Position numbers and translations under genes: made by a program. From Aculops lycopersici (Eukaryota > Arthropoda > Arachnida > Trombidiformes > Eriophyidae), in contig WNKI01000001.1 of assembly GCA_015350385.1 (NCBI GenBank), forward strand, positions 9,851,118 to 9,915,117: DNA of 64,000 nt, given 5' to 3'. The number at the start of each line of letters is the position of its first letter. Positions within the stretch are counted from its first letter, which is position 1. Under the pieces are notes generated by a model. That model ran no database searches. It was not told the origin of the DNA and was given only the letters and a program-made list of their open reading frames with translations. Positions 22,101-32,700 of the stretch are shown piece by piece.

Positions 22101-22539
22101 AGGCAAAGCAGCACAAAGAGGTATCAACAATTAGAAGCAAGTGAGATAATTGGCACGGGGAGCGCGGGGCGATTAGTGCATCGTCTTCTCGTTGTGTTGT
22201 CGCCCGGTCTCGCCCATTGAGCGAGGGAGCAAAGTGAGTGAGTGAGCGAGTGACTCTTCAAGTTTAAAGAGACCAACTTGTTATTGCATCAGCTAATCCT
22301 TAGGAAGCGCCAGCTCGACAGGCAAGTGATCGCACACAACAAGTGGTGGCGCGAGTGCGTGCGTGCCGAATCGGCCACTAATTGGCTCGCTCGCCAACGA
22401 AAACTACCAAGACACCGTCAGGCACAACGGCGCGCTCGTTGCTCATTGCCCGAGTCAACTTCGTTTGGCTTCCCTATCGTTCGTGGTGAGTGTGGAGGTC
22501 GATGTTGGAAGAAGTGAGAAATTGGATTCCAGCTACAAG

Positions 22540-22605
22540 TTGTTTTTGTTGTTGTTGCTGCTGTTGCTGCTGTTGCTGCTGTTGCTACTGTCGTTGCCGT
22601 TGCTG
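22540..22605. repeat. (GTTGCT)n microsatellite
   Basis: GTTGTT/GTTGCT trinucleotide-hexanucleotide tract of about 65 bp upstream of the SSUH2-like gene. It creates opposing poly-Leu and Ala/Thr frames that are not genes. Confidence 0.75.
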
Positions 22606-22938
22606 TTGGCGAGCAGGCTGCTAGAGAGGGAGGCGATAAAAGTAATAGATATCTGAAGGCGCAAGTGGAGAGCACGAGCGGCGCCACAAGTACGGTGCCG
22701 AGACCATCACCAGAGAAAAGAGAGAAAGAGAGAATCTCTTGAAACTCACACACACACATAAACAAACTCATACAAGAGCCCCAAGTCGGTTTCTAATTTC
22801 AAGCCCAAGTTCCGAGTTTGCGAGTTTAGAGGAAGCAAGCTACGCGCAGCGACGACAACCACTTGTTGTCGCTGGCATTGAGTGATTCTCTCGGTCGGTA
22901 TAATCCGCTGACTAAACTAGCGACAGAAGAAGAAGAGC

Positions 22939-25545
22939 ATGCGCTTCCACCACTCAACTCGGAGGGGACGCAACCGGCTTGCCCACCAGTCGGCCGCCTA
23001 CCACCACTACCAGCAGGCGGCTCTGGGGGCAGGAAGTGCGCGCTTGCCGCTCACCGGCAGCGGCTCTGCGGCGGGCAGGTGGAGCCAGCTAGCCTACTGC
23101 CGCAAGACTAGCATCCACTTCAACCGCCGGCTGCCCGTTGCGCCGCCCGAGTCTCTGCAACAGCAACCGCAGCAGCAACAGATAGACTCGCCGGCACCAG
23201 AGGGGGAGCTGCTATCTGTTGCAACCAATGAGGCTGGCGGCGGCGGCGGCTTTAGCCAGTCTGCCGCGGAGAGTCCATTGATTGAGCTGACGCAAGAGCA
23301 ACGACAATGCCAAGCCCAGAGTCAAACTCTAGCGCTGGACAGTAGAATGAACGAGCTCAGTTTAGAGGAGAGCAATACAAATTCAACAAACAATACAACA
23401 ACCAACTCGTCGACTACTAGCATGACAACCTCAACGATTATCCCAAATCCAAATCTAAAGCACAAGCAGCGGAAGTTGCTGCCTAGCGAGAACAAGAAGG
23501 GGCAGCATGCTTTTCTGTTGCAAGATGATGCGCAAGATTTAATCAAAATTCAGACGGAGGGCAAGTTGGACATGGAGAGCGCGAGACAGAAGCTCGTTGC
23601 TCAGGTTGAGAAGCATCCGTTTTGGTCAAATAAGGCAGCGAAACGAATGCGGTTAACAGGTGTCGAGGTGCGCAGGGTGTACATCTACGAGCTAATAAGT
23701 TATTGCGAGCGCCGCGAGCTCGAGTGGAAGTACGAACCCTACCGCGGCGGCCTCGTTCGCGCGACTCCCTATCGCCGGGTGCTCGCCAGCAACTCGGCGC
23801 CCGGAAGTTCGCCGGCCACTTCCGGTATCGCAACGGCCAACACAACTCCGGGACCGTCGCCGGCTCAGCTGCAACACCCTTCCACTGCGCCTGTTTCCGG
23901 AAACAACTTCTACTATTCCACAAGCAACCAAACCTCCGATATTGATGGCAACTTGGTGCCAGAAGATAGTCGCCAATTCACTTACTCGAATCAGCAGCAT
24001 TTCGATCATCAATCGACAAGCGATCAACAGCAACACCAATCGCTGGGCCGCCAATCGTCGGCGCCTCGCACAATGTCGCCCGCTTCGATGGCAAGCAGCG
24101 GGTTTGTGGCCGAAAGTGTGGACCAAAGAACAGGTAGTTCGATGGGCGGCTCGCTTCTAGCCGGTGGTGCGCCGCAACCATCTTCGATAACTAGGACACC
24201 TGTGCGACGCGCAAACTCGAGCCACTTGGTGGGTGTCGTGGCATCCTCCATTGCTCATCTCAATAGTCCAGTGGCAGTAAATAGTCCGACTTTGGTGGGT
24301 CACAATCTCTACCTCCAGCAGCAGCAATCAACCACCCTGACGGGAACAATGGGAAGTGCGGCCACAAACACCACCACAACCAACAGCACCGACGGGCACA
24401 CCTATAGATTTGAGTCAACAGGTAACATTGACAATCGTCGAATGGAGCCCGACGCGCAACTTATTTGGTCCATCGAGATTCCGCCTCACGTTCAGCCTGC
24501 TCCCTTTGCCGGCTGCGTTCATTCCACCGAGTTACCCAATAGTTCGTTTGTGAAACGGTGCCATGGGTGCCAGGGTCGCGGCCGGCTCAAGTGCAACTCC
24601 TGCTATGGAGTAGGCTACGAGGTTTGCATCTCCTGCTCGGGCAAGGGAACAACGAAGAGTTTATCCTCGGGCCTGGGATCAAGCGGACCCTTTAGCAGTT
24701 CTAATCTCACTTCCGGTCGCGCCGGTCACTACGGATCAAGTCGCTCGAGTTACGGAGATAACGACGAGGATTCGGGCGGCGCCTTTTCCACTAGCCAGGC
24801 GTCGAACTCGAGGGGACGCAACGAGCCCGGCGGCATCACCTCCTCTTCCGGCTCCTCGAGCGCTTGGGTCACGGAATCCTGCCACTACTGCCACGGGGCC
24901 GGCCAAAAACGGTGCTGGGTTTGTGCAGGTAAATCCTACAACCATTGTTTCGGTTGCAATGGAACTGGCCAACTGCGCTGCTACCTGAATGTAAATATCA
25001 CTTGGATAAACCACCGAGACGAAAGTATTCTCAACAATACCGACAATATCATTCCAAAGGAGCGACTGCGCCTAAGTTCCGGCCCAGTTTTGATTGACCA
25101 AATAGCCGAGCGTTTGGCGCCACTAAGTTCCAGTCTCCCAAGCGTTTGTCTGCCTAAAGAAGGGGCCTCGAACTCAACGGGTACAACTGGCGAGACCTCA
25201 ACAAATACTCGCGCCTCTTTGCGGCACAGGAACCACCAACAACAACCCTACAAACAACCAGGTGGCGCAACGAGCCAACACCAACCAAAACAACAACAGC
25301 AAGGTCTCGATTGTCTAAACGATGCACGCCAATTGGAGTCTGTGAGCCGTAGGTTTCTAGAGCGACACCTGAATTCCTATAAACAAGAGCGACTCATTCG
25401 CCAACGCCAAAGAGTAACCCAAATCGAGTGCCACATCGTGAGCTACGAGTGGAAACAACGTCGCGGCCATTTTGTGATCTATGGCGACGAGCGGAAGGTT
25501 TACATAGCCAAGTATCCGTTCAAGAGTTTGTGCAGTATAACCTGA
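22939..25545 (+). CDS. SSUH2: SSUH2-like protein with split DnaJ-type cysteine-rich region
   Basis: SSUH2 homologues have been linked to tooth development in vertebrates; their biochemical role is unclear. The 868-residue frame has a long disordered N-terminus (Gln-, Ser- and Thr-rich). Conserved sequence at ~210-280 includes WSNKAAKRMRLTGVEVRRVY. A conserved stretch near 510-540 leads into CxxCxGxG-type repeats (CHGCQGRGRLKC, CYGVGYEVCISCSGKG) at ~540-570. A Ser/Gly-rich insert of about 75 residues follows. The second half of the zinc region (CHYCHGAGQKRCWVCAGK, CFGCNGTGQLRC) is at ~650-685. The C-terminal QIECHIVSYEWKQRRGHFVI and YPFKSLCSIT segments are also family-like. It is longer than vertebrate SSUH2 because of the N-terminus and inserts. 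The true start may be a later ATG. No introns. Confidence 0.85.
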   Translation: MRFHHSTRRGRNRLAHQSAAYHHYQQAALGAGSARLPLTGSGSAAGRWSQLAYCRKTSIHFNRRLPVAPPESLQQQPQQQQIDSPAPEGELLSVATNEAGGGGGFSQSAAESPLIELTQEQRQCQAQSQTLALDSRMNELSLEESNTNSTNNTTTNSSTTSMTTSTIIPNPNLKHKQRKLLPSENKKGQHAFLLQDDAQDLIKIQTEGKLDMESARQKLVAQVEKHPFWSNKAAKRMRLTGVEVRRVYIYELISYCERRELEWKYEPYRGGLVRATPYRRVLASNSAPGSSPATSGIATANTTPGPSPAQLQHPSTAPVSGNNFYYSTSNQTSDIDGNLVPEDSRQFTYSNQQHFDHQSTSDQQQHQSLGRQSSAPRTMSPASMASSGFVAESVDQRTGSSMGGSLLAGGAPQPSSITRTPVRRANSSHLVGVVASSIAHLNSPVAVNSPTLVGHNLYLQQQQSTTLTGTMGSAATNTTTTNSTDGHTYRFESTGNIDNRRMEPDAQLIWSIEIPPHVQPAPFAGCVHSTELPNSSFVKRCHGCQGRGRLKCNSCYGVGYEVCISCSGKGTTKSLSSGLGSSGPFSSSNLTSGRAGHYGSSRSSYGDNDEDSGGAFSTSQASNSRGRNEPGGITSSSGSSSAWVTESCHYCHGAGQKRCWVCAGKSYNHCFGCNGTGQLRCYLNVNITWINHRDESILNNTDNIIPKERLRLSSGPVLIDQIAERLAPLSSSLPSVCLPKEGASNSTGTTGETSTNTRASLRHRNHQQQPYKQPGGATSQHQPKQQQQGLDCLNDARQLESVSRRFLERHLNSYKQERLIRQRQRVTQIECHIVSYEWKQRRGHFVIYGDERKVYIAKYPFKSLCSIT

Positions 25546-25601
25546 GTTTCCGGTGGGAGCATCTTTGTTATTGTTATTGTAAAACTAGCATTGATGAGAG
25601 T

Positions 25602-25607
25602 AATAAA
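25602..25607 (+). promoter_or_regulatory. Poly(A) signal of the SSUH2-like gene
   Basis: AATAAA 57 nt after the stop codon. The left copy of the terminal-inverted-repeat element begins about 48 bp further on. Confidence 0.6.
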
Positions 25608-25654
25608 ATAAGGCGACCATTTCAACGATTCTGCCGAGCGGATTCGAGGGGCTA

Positions 25655-26012
25655 ACAAGGTAACCCTCTGAACTACAATCACACCCATTTGAACCATATT
25701 GGACACAGGTGATGCCTGTGCCAGCATAAGTTTATGTGCAAAAGTTCAGATCCAAACAAATCGTCGTCTTTGCAAAAATCGAGAAAGAAGTTTAAAAGAA
25801 AACTCGTTTGAAACTCCCATAGATACGCGTGTTAGAAAACGTCCGCGTGCTCTATGGACCATGGGGTTTTATGAACTTTGATCCCGATTTTCAAAAGAAA
25901 GAATCAAGTTGTTTAGATCTCTTGCCTACCCAAACATTTGAGGCATGCCACGGGTTGGCCCCTTGCTAGATTTCGTCGTGATTTGCGCCTAAGAGCTGAC
26001 ACAGTAACCTTG
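25655..26012 (+). mobile_element. Non-autonomous TIR element (MITE-like), copy 1
   Basis: The element starts ACAAGGTAACC and ends GTAACCTTGT, so its ends are inverted repeats of about 10 bp with one mismatch. It is 358 bp and has no credible coding capacity. It shares an apparently identical 126-bp core (25722-25847) with copy 2 at 28395-28520 and weaker similarity to its right end. Both copies lie in the same orientation. No convincing target-site duplication was found, so the superfamily is unassigned. Confidence 0.65.
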
Positions 26013-26900
26013 TCAGCTTTGCACAACCCCAGCTCAGCCCTATTCAACATCACTATCTAGAGGCCGACTCCTAGGGATCATGAGGCAGAGAAAGAATCAA
26101 TTAATCAATATTCAAGCTATTATATTGACCCTCTCTTCCGATCCTAATATTTGCATGATTCAGATTGCGAACTATGTTAGCAGAAATCCGACTCGAGTTT
26201 CTAGTTAGCTGAAAACCTCGAGAACAACAGCAACAGGTGTCGTGGGGCGGGGTGGTGGATTGCACTGTGTTTACTAGCGATTGTATCGATATTCAACAAT
26301 TGCTAGCCATAGATTCTAGATCAAATGAAAGATTTGTTTGGTTGTATCGCGCCAAGTGTGAGTCTCTAACTAGCCGAAAGCATTGTGTCCCGGTAGGTGG
26401 GTGGCTCTGAATTGGTTGTTTTTGCCACAATCGTTGAGTCTAGTTGAATATACGACACACATGGTGAAAAATGTTCTGTGTAAAATCATAACGCCTAATT
26501 CACTCGTTGTATCCCAATTCCGACTAACGTCACAGAGTTACCACTTGTCGCGTTCATGGTTTAAAGTCAACTACCTGCGGAAGCTCAGTTCACGACTCAA
26601 CTCGTTCGGCTATCTGAGCCAGTATCTTGAACTTATGATACAAACTCAACGATGAGACATAAACCAATAGTCGTACAGGTTGAAGCTCAAGCTTTTCCCT
26701 TTTTATTTCCTTTTTGGAGCACAGATCATCATCCTGATTTACGCTGAAACTTTGAGTTAAAGTTACGTCAGTCAACTGAAACTCAATCGAACCAACTGAC
26801 AGACTCAATGAGATCCATCTTTCACAACATTTAATTGAGTTGTAGAGACTCAGGTGACCTCACGTGCAGTTGAATCGCATCGTCGTCACTTTCAAATTCC
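26013..26900. other. Intergenic, upstream of the protease gene
   Basis: No supported gene. A 90-codon plus-strand frame at 26383-26655 matches nothing. The last few hundred bases should include the protease promoter. Confidence 0.4.
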
Positions 26901-26911
26901 ATATATATAAA
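26901..26911 (+). promoter_or_regulatory. TATA box of the papain-family protease gene
   Basis: ATATATATAAA lies about 85-95 bp upstream of the ATG at 26996, leaving a plausible transcription start near 26930-26940 and a ~60-nt leader. It is the clearest core promoter in the window and fits a strongly expressed digestive-type protease gene. Confidence 0.6.
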
Positions 26912-26995
26912 CAAGACCATCGACCAGAAGCCTTACCACCTCAACAAATTTCACCACTAAACATCAGAATAAATTTAGAATAAAAGACTGCAATA

Positions 26996-28012
26996 ATGTG
27001 TTCACTTCCGGTTGTCGCCTGCTTGGCGCTCGTGGCCTCGGTGGCCGTCGCCTTGCCAAATTCGCAATGGGCTCTGTTTAAGAGCATGCATGGTAAGTCG
27101 TACGCTAGTCCCGTAGAGGAGCTCATGAGACGCCAAATATTTGAGTCCAACAAGGAGAGAGTCGAGCAGTTCAACGCGCACGAGTCACAGGAGGCCGGCT
27201 ACACCATGGGACTGAACCACATGTCCGACTGGACCGAGGAAGAGTACGCCAAGATCAACGGATTCCGTCACGAGAAAGCAAGCGAGGTCGTCAACTCGGC
27301 CGAGGCTCAAGCTTTCGTCGACGAGATACTCAACGACGACTCGCCTGTCCCGGACGCCGTTGACTGGCGCAAGGTTGAAGGAAGAGTGTCCGGAGTCAAG
27401 TACTAAGGTGACTGTGGATCATGCTGGGCCTTCGCTACCACTGGACTCCTCGAGGGACAGCAACTTTCTGGAAAGGGTAACTACTCAGGCAGCGAGCTGG
27501 ATCCATTGAGCGAGCAAGAGCTAGTCGAGTGTTCGAAGAGCAATGGTGGCTGCGATGGCGGTATGATGTCTGATGCCTTGACTGACATTGCAGTCTTAGG
27601 AGGAATTGAGGACGAGAAGGCTTACCCATACACGGCACTTGTAGAGCACCGTTGCAAGTTCAACAAGTCGAAGGTTGTGATGACTGATAAAGGTTACGTC
27701 ATGTTGCCAAAAGGCAACGAAGAGGCACTGAAGAAAACTGTTGCCCGCTATGGTCCAGTATCGGTTGCCATCTATGCCTCGGATACTTTCCAAGCTTACA
27801 GCTCCGGAGTCCTCGACGACAAGTTGTGCGACACCGACAAAATTAATCACGGAGTTTTAGTTGTTGGTTATGGATCGGAAAACGGCAAGGTTTACTGGAT
27901 TGTGAAGAACTCGTGGGGCGGGAAGTGGGGAATGGACGGCTATGTACTCATGTCGCGCAACAAGAGCAACCAATGTAACATTGCAACATACGCTACCATA
28001 GCCAAATTCTGA
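26996..28012 (+). pseudogene. Papain-family (C1A, cathepsin L-like) cysteine protease with one in-frame stop
   Basis: The frame encodes a signal peptide (residues ~1-19) and an I29 inhibitor propeptide with an ERFNIN-type pattern (EELMRRQIFESNKERVEQFN). A GxNxxxD segment (GLNHMSD) and the mature start (PDAVDWRKVEG) follow. Codon 137 (27404-27406) is TAA. Directly after it the same frame continues with GDCGSCWAF (catalytic Cys), then the NHGVLVVGYG histidine, the KNSWGG asparagine and a normal stop at 28010-28012. Relatives read VK-D/N-Q-GxCGSCWAF here, so the stop replaces the glutamine that builds the oxyanion hole. The preceding residue is also altered, to Tyr. There is no frameshift and everything else looks functional. 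Options are a young pseudogene, a null allele, a sequencing error or readthrough. Confidence 0.9.
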
Positions 28013-28042
28013 TCAACCCTACAGCTAATTTCATGCGATTGC

Positions 28043-28048
28043 AATAAA
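28043..28048 (+). promoter_or_regulatory. Poly(A) signal of the protease gene
   Basis: AATAAA 30 nt after the final stop codon. Confidence 0.7.
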
Positions 28049-28327
28049 GAAGCTTGTGATTTGAGTAAATCGCACAAAAACTCTTATCGCCCGTTCGAGA
28101 GGTGAGAAAACTTTTTTGTATTCTTCACTACGATGCAAACTCCACTTCCGGCGTCATTCTAGACTTTGGTATTAGAGCTTCTCCTATGTCCCATCACCTG
28201 ACGGGTTAATAGTTGACATGCAGGTGAAATTAAATCAAGCGCAAGTGTCGAGGCGAAGAACATTCTGCACAAGTGGGGCTCTCAATATCTGTGTTGTATG
28301 GCTGTAAAGGCAGTAATTTTGGCCGCT

Positions 28328-28669
28328 ACAAGGTAACCCTCTGAACTACAAACATCTCGATTTGAACCAAATTGGGCACAGGTGATGCTTGTGTCAGCAT
28401 AAGTTTATGTGCAAAAGTTCAGATCCAAACAAATCGTCGTCTTTGCAAAAATCGAGAAAGAAGTTTAAAAGAAAACTCGTTTGAAACTCCCATAGATACG
28501 CGTGTTAGAAAACGTCCGCGCGCTCCACAGACTTCTATGGGGTTTTATGAACTTTGATCTCGACTTGTTTAGAATTCTCGCCGACCCAAACATTCTAGAC
28601 ATGGCACGGGGAGACTCTGTGCCGAATTTTATCAAGATCTGCGGGTAGAAGTTGAGACAGTTACCTTGT
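28328..28669 (+). mobile_element. Non-autonomous TIR element (MITE-like), copy 2
   Basis: 342 bp, starting ACAAGGTAACC and ending GTTACCTTGT. The ends are perfect 10-bp inverted repeats (ACAAGGTAAC and its reverse complement). The orientation matches copy 1, 2.67 kb to the left; together they bracket the protease gene. The left two thirds is nearly identical to copy 1; the right third is more diverged and carries small indels. Flanking CCGCT/CTGCT is only a loose match, so no target-site duplication is claimed. Confidence 0.65.
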
Positions 28670-29719
28670 CTGCTAAAATAGTTTTACTCTCTCTCTCTCT
28701 CTTCCTTGGCTAAATATCAAAAAATTATGAGCCAACTACCGTTAAGTTACCACGAGATCGGGGCCACATTTGAATGCCGCCCATTCAGGATGCCACCTGA
28801 AGCGGATAACCGATTTAAAATTAGGTTATCGCGTTCCGGTGCGCGTAATTTGATCCCCTCATTGTGTGAGCTGGACGAGAGCACCGCCTCATAAAATGAC
28901 AGCGATCCAAACAAAAACTGCGTTGTCGTCATGACAACCACCTGTGGTCAGTTGGATGGCTCGCTGTCGTTGTTCACACGTATGCAGCCCGACATCTGAC
29001 GCGAGGCGGCCGCCGATATTATTGGGTCAACCTGAGCGAGGGCGCCGCCTTTCCCTCCTTTTGTCTTGTTTTCCTACCTCTTCTCTTCTTTTATGATGCT
29101 TGCCACTCGCGCGATTCATCCAAACAGAACCCAGGGGCAACGAGTTTAGGCAACACGACACCGACCAGGAAGTTGGCGTTGGCCAGACTTGAGAGTGGTG
29201 TCGCCTAACAGCCGAGCAGTTGATCTGGTTAGCCGCTAGTGAGGCCCACGATACGATGGTCGAGAGGAGGAGGAGGAGGAGGCAAAAACTTGGCGGCGCA
29301 TGCGAAGCTTTCCTCAAAATTAACCTGGATTCAAATTTACCGCTCGAGGTATCGCATGGTCAGCAAGTGGTTAGCTCGTTGGGCTCACTATTGTCTCTAG
29401 ATCCAACTCGCCTTTTTGTTTGGCTGCTTTATACTTGGTAAGCCCCAACTCGCCTAAAACGAGTCAAGATAATTCACAATTCAACCTGGCGCTATGTTCA
29501 CCTAGTTCTGTGGTCCCATTAGCCGAGAGTTTGTTTTTTGTTTGATCTAACTGTGAAATTCATGTCAAATTCAAGATTATTCATAATACCTACCTATCTA
29601 CCTACCGATGCAATACACATATATATACACACTCACACATTAGCACTCGATATATACAACAAAAACATCAAGTCTTACATCAAAAGCCAGCCAATCAACA
29701 AAGAGAGGGAGCGAGAGAG
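28670..29719. other. Intergenic, upstream of TOGARAM1
   Basis: Contains (CT)n at 28687-28702 and (AC/AT)-rich sequence near 29610-29660 just upstream of the TOGARAM1 start. No frame is supported; the 62-codon frame at 28706 and the 96-codon minus frame at 29027 match nothing. Confidence 0.4.
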
Positions 29720-32700
29720 ATGAGTGTTGCCAGCAATTCGTCTATAGGCGCCGGCGTCAACTCGCCCCTCGCAGACCATAAGGAGGATTATGCACCCTCG
29801 CCGCGCACCTGTTCTCAGGCACTAACGCGGGCCAATCAATTACGTGTTCAAGCTTTGTTACGTAAACTAATATTAGTGGCTCCACCAGCAAGCACTAGCA
29901 ATGGCGAGCATCAGCAGCAGGAGAAGCGGCAAGCTAGCAATCGATTGGATACGTTGCGTGTGTTGAGGAAAACTTTGCGCGAAATTGAGTTCAACTTAAG
30001 CTGGCTCACGCAGGTAGATTTATTGGAAACAATTGATCGATTACTCAGAGAGGAGAGTGAGTTTTCAGTTGGCGACCACGACCAATCGGACTGGCGCATG
30101 ATCCACGATGCCACTCAGCTGCTCATTGAAACTTTACCCCAATTGCAACACCAACTCGACGACCAGCAAACAATTAGTCAAATTTTCTCAAGCGTCATCC
30201 AAAATTTAGGCCACAAACGGAGCGAAGTTCGGCGAGCCTCATTGCTGTTGCTCAACTCGTTTATAAACGAGCGCCCGGAACATTTTGAATCGATTCTCAA
30301 TCTCTTCATCGATTATGGGCTCGCCAATCAGCGCAACCCAGAGGCACAACGAGGCGCCATCCTAAGTCTTCCGCTTCTGATGACCGAGCAGCTAGTTGAG
30401 GGTAAGGATTTGCTCCCCTTGATCAAGTGTCTCTGTCGGCAACTTGTGGATGCAAATGAACAATTGTTTTACTCCCTATACCTGGCATTGCAAAGACTTA
30501 ATCTCACGCTAGGCGAGCGCCAGTTCAGCACTTACCTGCGCCAGTGTGACCCTGAGGCATCGTTGCTTTACAAACAGGCGGCGAGTCGCAACAACTCACT
30601 GGTTGGCGACGAGGAAGAATCTGCACAGCAGCAGCAGCAGCAACAACAACAACAACAACAACAACAACCTGTTATTAGGCGAAAGAGTGTGGCTCAAAGC
30701 AACGCGCAGCAACAACAGGCGCGAAGGTCCTCGATGGTAGCTGCGGGACCCTCGAGTGGTTGCAGTAGTCCTGCAGGAATCTCAGTAGTCGCCGGAAACC
30801 AGCAGCAGCAACAAGAGTCGCCCAAACAGGTGACATTTGAGCAAGTGGACCATGATGTGGTGGAGAGTGAACCACCGAGTCGAGCTTCAACTCAACTTTC
30901 GAACGGGGAACCGAATGCTAATTTAAAACAGATGGAGCAGCAGCAACAGGTCGCCAATGTCAGAAACCAGAGGGATCAGCTTGAGTCTCGCTCGTCGTCG
31001 CGTGATTCGCCTCAGAGTGATTATGGATTTATGGAGTCGAAAGTGCCCGTTGAACAACAGGTGGCTAGTTACCGGCCGCCGCTTGATCAAACAAGCAGTG
31101 TCTCGTCGACTTGCTCGTCGGAAGCCAATTTGGTTAATCCTGCTCATTACATGAGTCGCGATGCGCTGAGCGGCCGGCCGTTGGCAAACTTTGACTTGAT
31201 ACATCATGTCGACCACTCTGCCACCGGATTGGCCATCAACGACTTTGGTCCAGTTAGTGTATCGCCAGCAATGGAGTATGGGCCTGGCGCCGAGAACGAG
31301 CTTATGTTTGGAATATTCCCCAAGCACTTGATATCGGCCGCCTTGTATGGCCAGCGATATTTGGATAGAGTTGAAGCGTTGCAAGAGATTATGTGCATCA
31401 TTAGAGAGTCACCAATCAACCACTTGGCAATACTCATGACTTACTTCGATTCGTTCCTCGAACAATTTCTCGCTCGTTTAGTTGAACCGGGAATCGACTA
31501 CAAGATTGAATTAATTGCAATTGACATCATTGAGACCATAGTGATCAAGACCAAGATTAGCACGATGCAATATGCGCGCCCAATGATCTCGTTACTAATG
31601 AGAACCTTCAACGACTCGCGCTCCATCTTTAGAGACAATACGATTCGGGTAATACACAAGATGATGGCCTACCTGCCGCCGCAGTACGTGATTGATGCCA
31701 TCTTCGAGCATAAGCATAGCAAGTGCGCCTTGCTCAGAGAGGAGGCGGTGAATAGGGTCACGGCCGCGGTGTTGGAATATGACAAAAAGGAGTTCAACTT
31801 GACCAAGTTATGCTATCACATTCTGCCCATGTTGGCCGATCAGCATGCCAGTGTGCGCTTGGCCTCGCTTGAGTGCATAGCGACTCTGGCTCATGCGCTA
31901 GGTCCCGAACGGATTGGAAGCTTGCTAACGGCAGCGGAGGCAGTACAAACAGGTTGCGACTACGACGGACTCCTTGATGCGATCAATGCTCGCTTGTTGC
32001 GCCATACGCTGCCTCGTTGCAATCCGGACGGTTCCATTCGTTACGTAATAAAACCGTTTTTAAATGTAGCCAATGCAAACTACCACCAGGAGCATCAAGC
32101 GGCCGACGTCCGTTGGGTTCTCGAGGCGCCGTCTAGTCACCAGCACCAACACGAGTCGTTGCAACACCAAAACCACATACTGCAACTACAACAGGAGCAC
32201 CATCAGCACCACCGACTGGGCGTCTACAGTCCGCCGGATGTGGCGCAACGCCGACGCAGCTCAGTGAATTTGGGCCACCACTTGATAGGTTTAGATGCGG
32301 AGCTGGTCAAATTGCAGCACCAACATCAGCACCATCACCAGCGAGACCCACAACCACCGACTAGGAGGAAGAGCAGCGGCAATCAACATGAGCCGGCGGC
32401 GGCCAGGTAAGTAGCGGCGGTTGCGGCAGTGGGGGCTCTTGTGTGCAGCCGAGTTATCTAATTACACGCATACTGGAGTTGAGTATAATGTCAGTGCATC
32501 CCACTGACTGCTAAAACACAGTTGAGTGGCCACCATAGTATCCCCGATGGCTGTAGCAAAGGGTGAGGTCAATTAACTTCACGCACTGGCCACTGGTCAA
32601 CTCGATTTATACACCGACGACTAACACGTACTGTCCACCATTCTCACACACACAAACTTTACCTCTGCCACCCGTTCCTTTAGTGGCACCAACAACTACC

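Larger units (their letters stand above)
17370..22938. other. 5.6-kb noncoding region with simple repeats
   Basis: No frame here has a recognisable domain; most are Leu/Val/Ser/Arg-rich and reflect repeats. Visible features are a (CA)n run at about 18679-18692, (CCCCAT)n at 19170-19198, GTTGTC/GTTGCT-type tracts near 20355-20460, and (GTTGCT)n at ~22540-22605. It probably includes the promoter and 5' UTR of the SSUH2-like gene; any upstream noncoding exons cannot be placed by eye. Confidence 0.5.

Noticed and set aside
18961..22300. Several 60-140 codon frames in the repeat-rich region
   Set aside because: Low-complexity composition, mutual overlap on both strands, no domains and no splice-supported extension.
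22363..22771. Overlapping Leu-rich and Ala/Thr-rich frames on opposite strands
   Set aside because: Both come from the (GTTGCT)n microsatellite.
26383..26655. 90-codon plus-strand frame upstream of the protease
   Set aside because: No family match and it lies between the MITE-like element and the TATA box without its own signals.
27288..27406. Intron removing the protease stop codon (TACTAAG looks like an acceptor)
   Set aside because: Any plausible donor would delete the conserved mature N-terminus (DAVDWRKVEG), and the shortest GT-AG span is far too small to splice.
27404..27406. Reassigned genetic code (TAA read as Gln)
   Set aside because: Other genes in the window, including QDPR and BAG, end at TAA where the family ends, so TAA is a normal stop.
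25655..28669. LTR retrotransposon with the two direct repeats as LTRs
   Set aside because: The copies have inverted terminal repeats rather than TG...CA ends, and the sequence between them is a host protease gene with no gag/pol.
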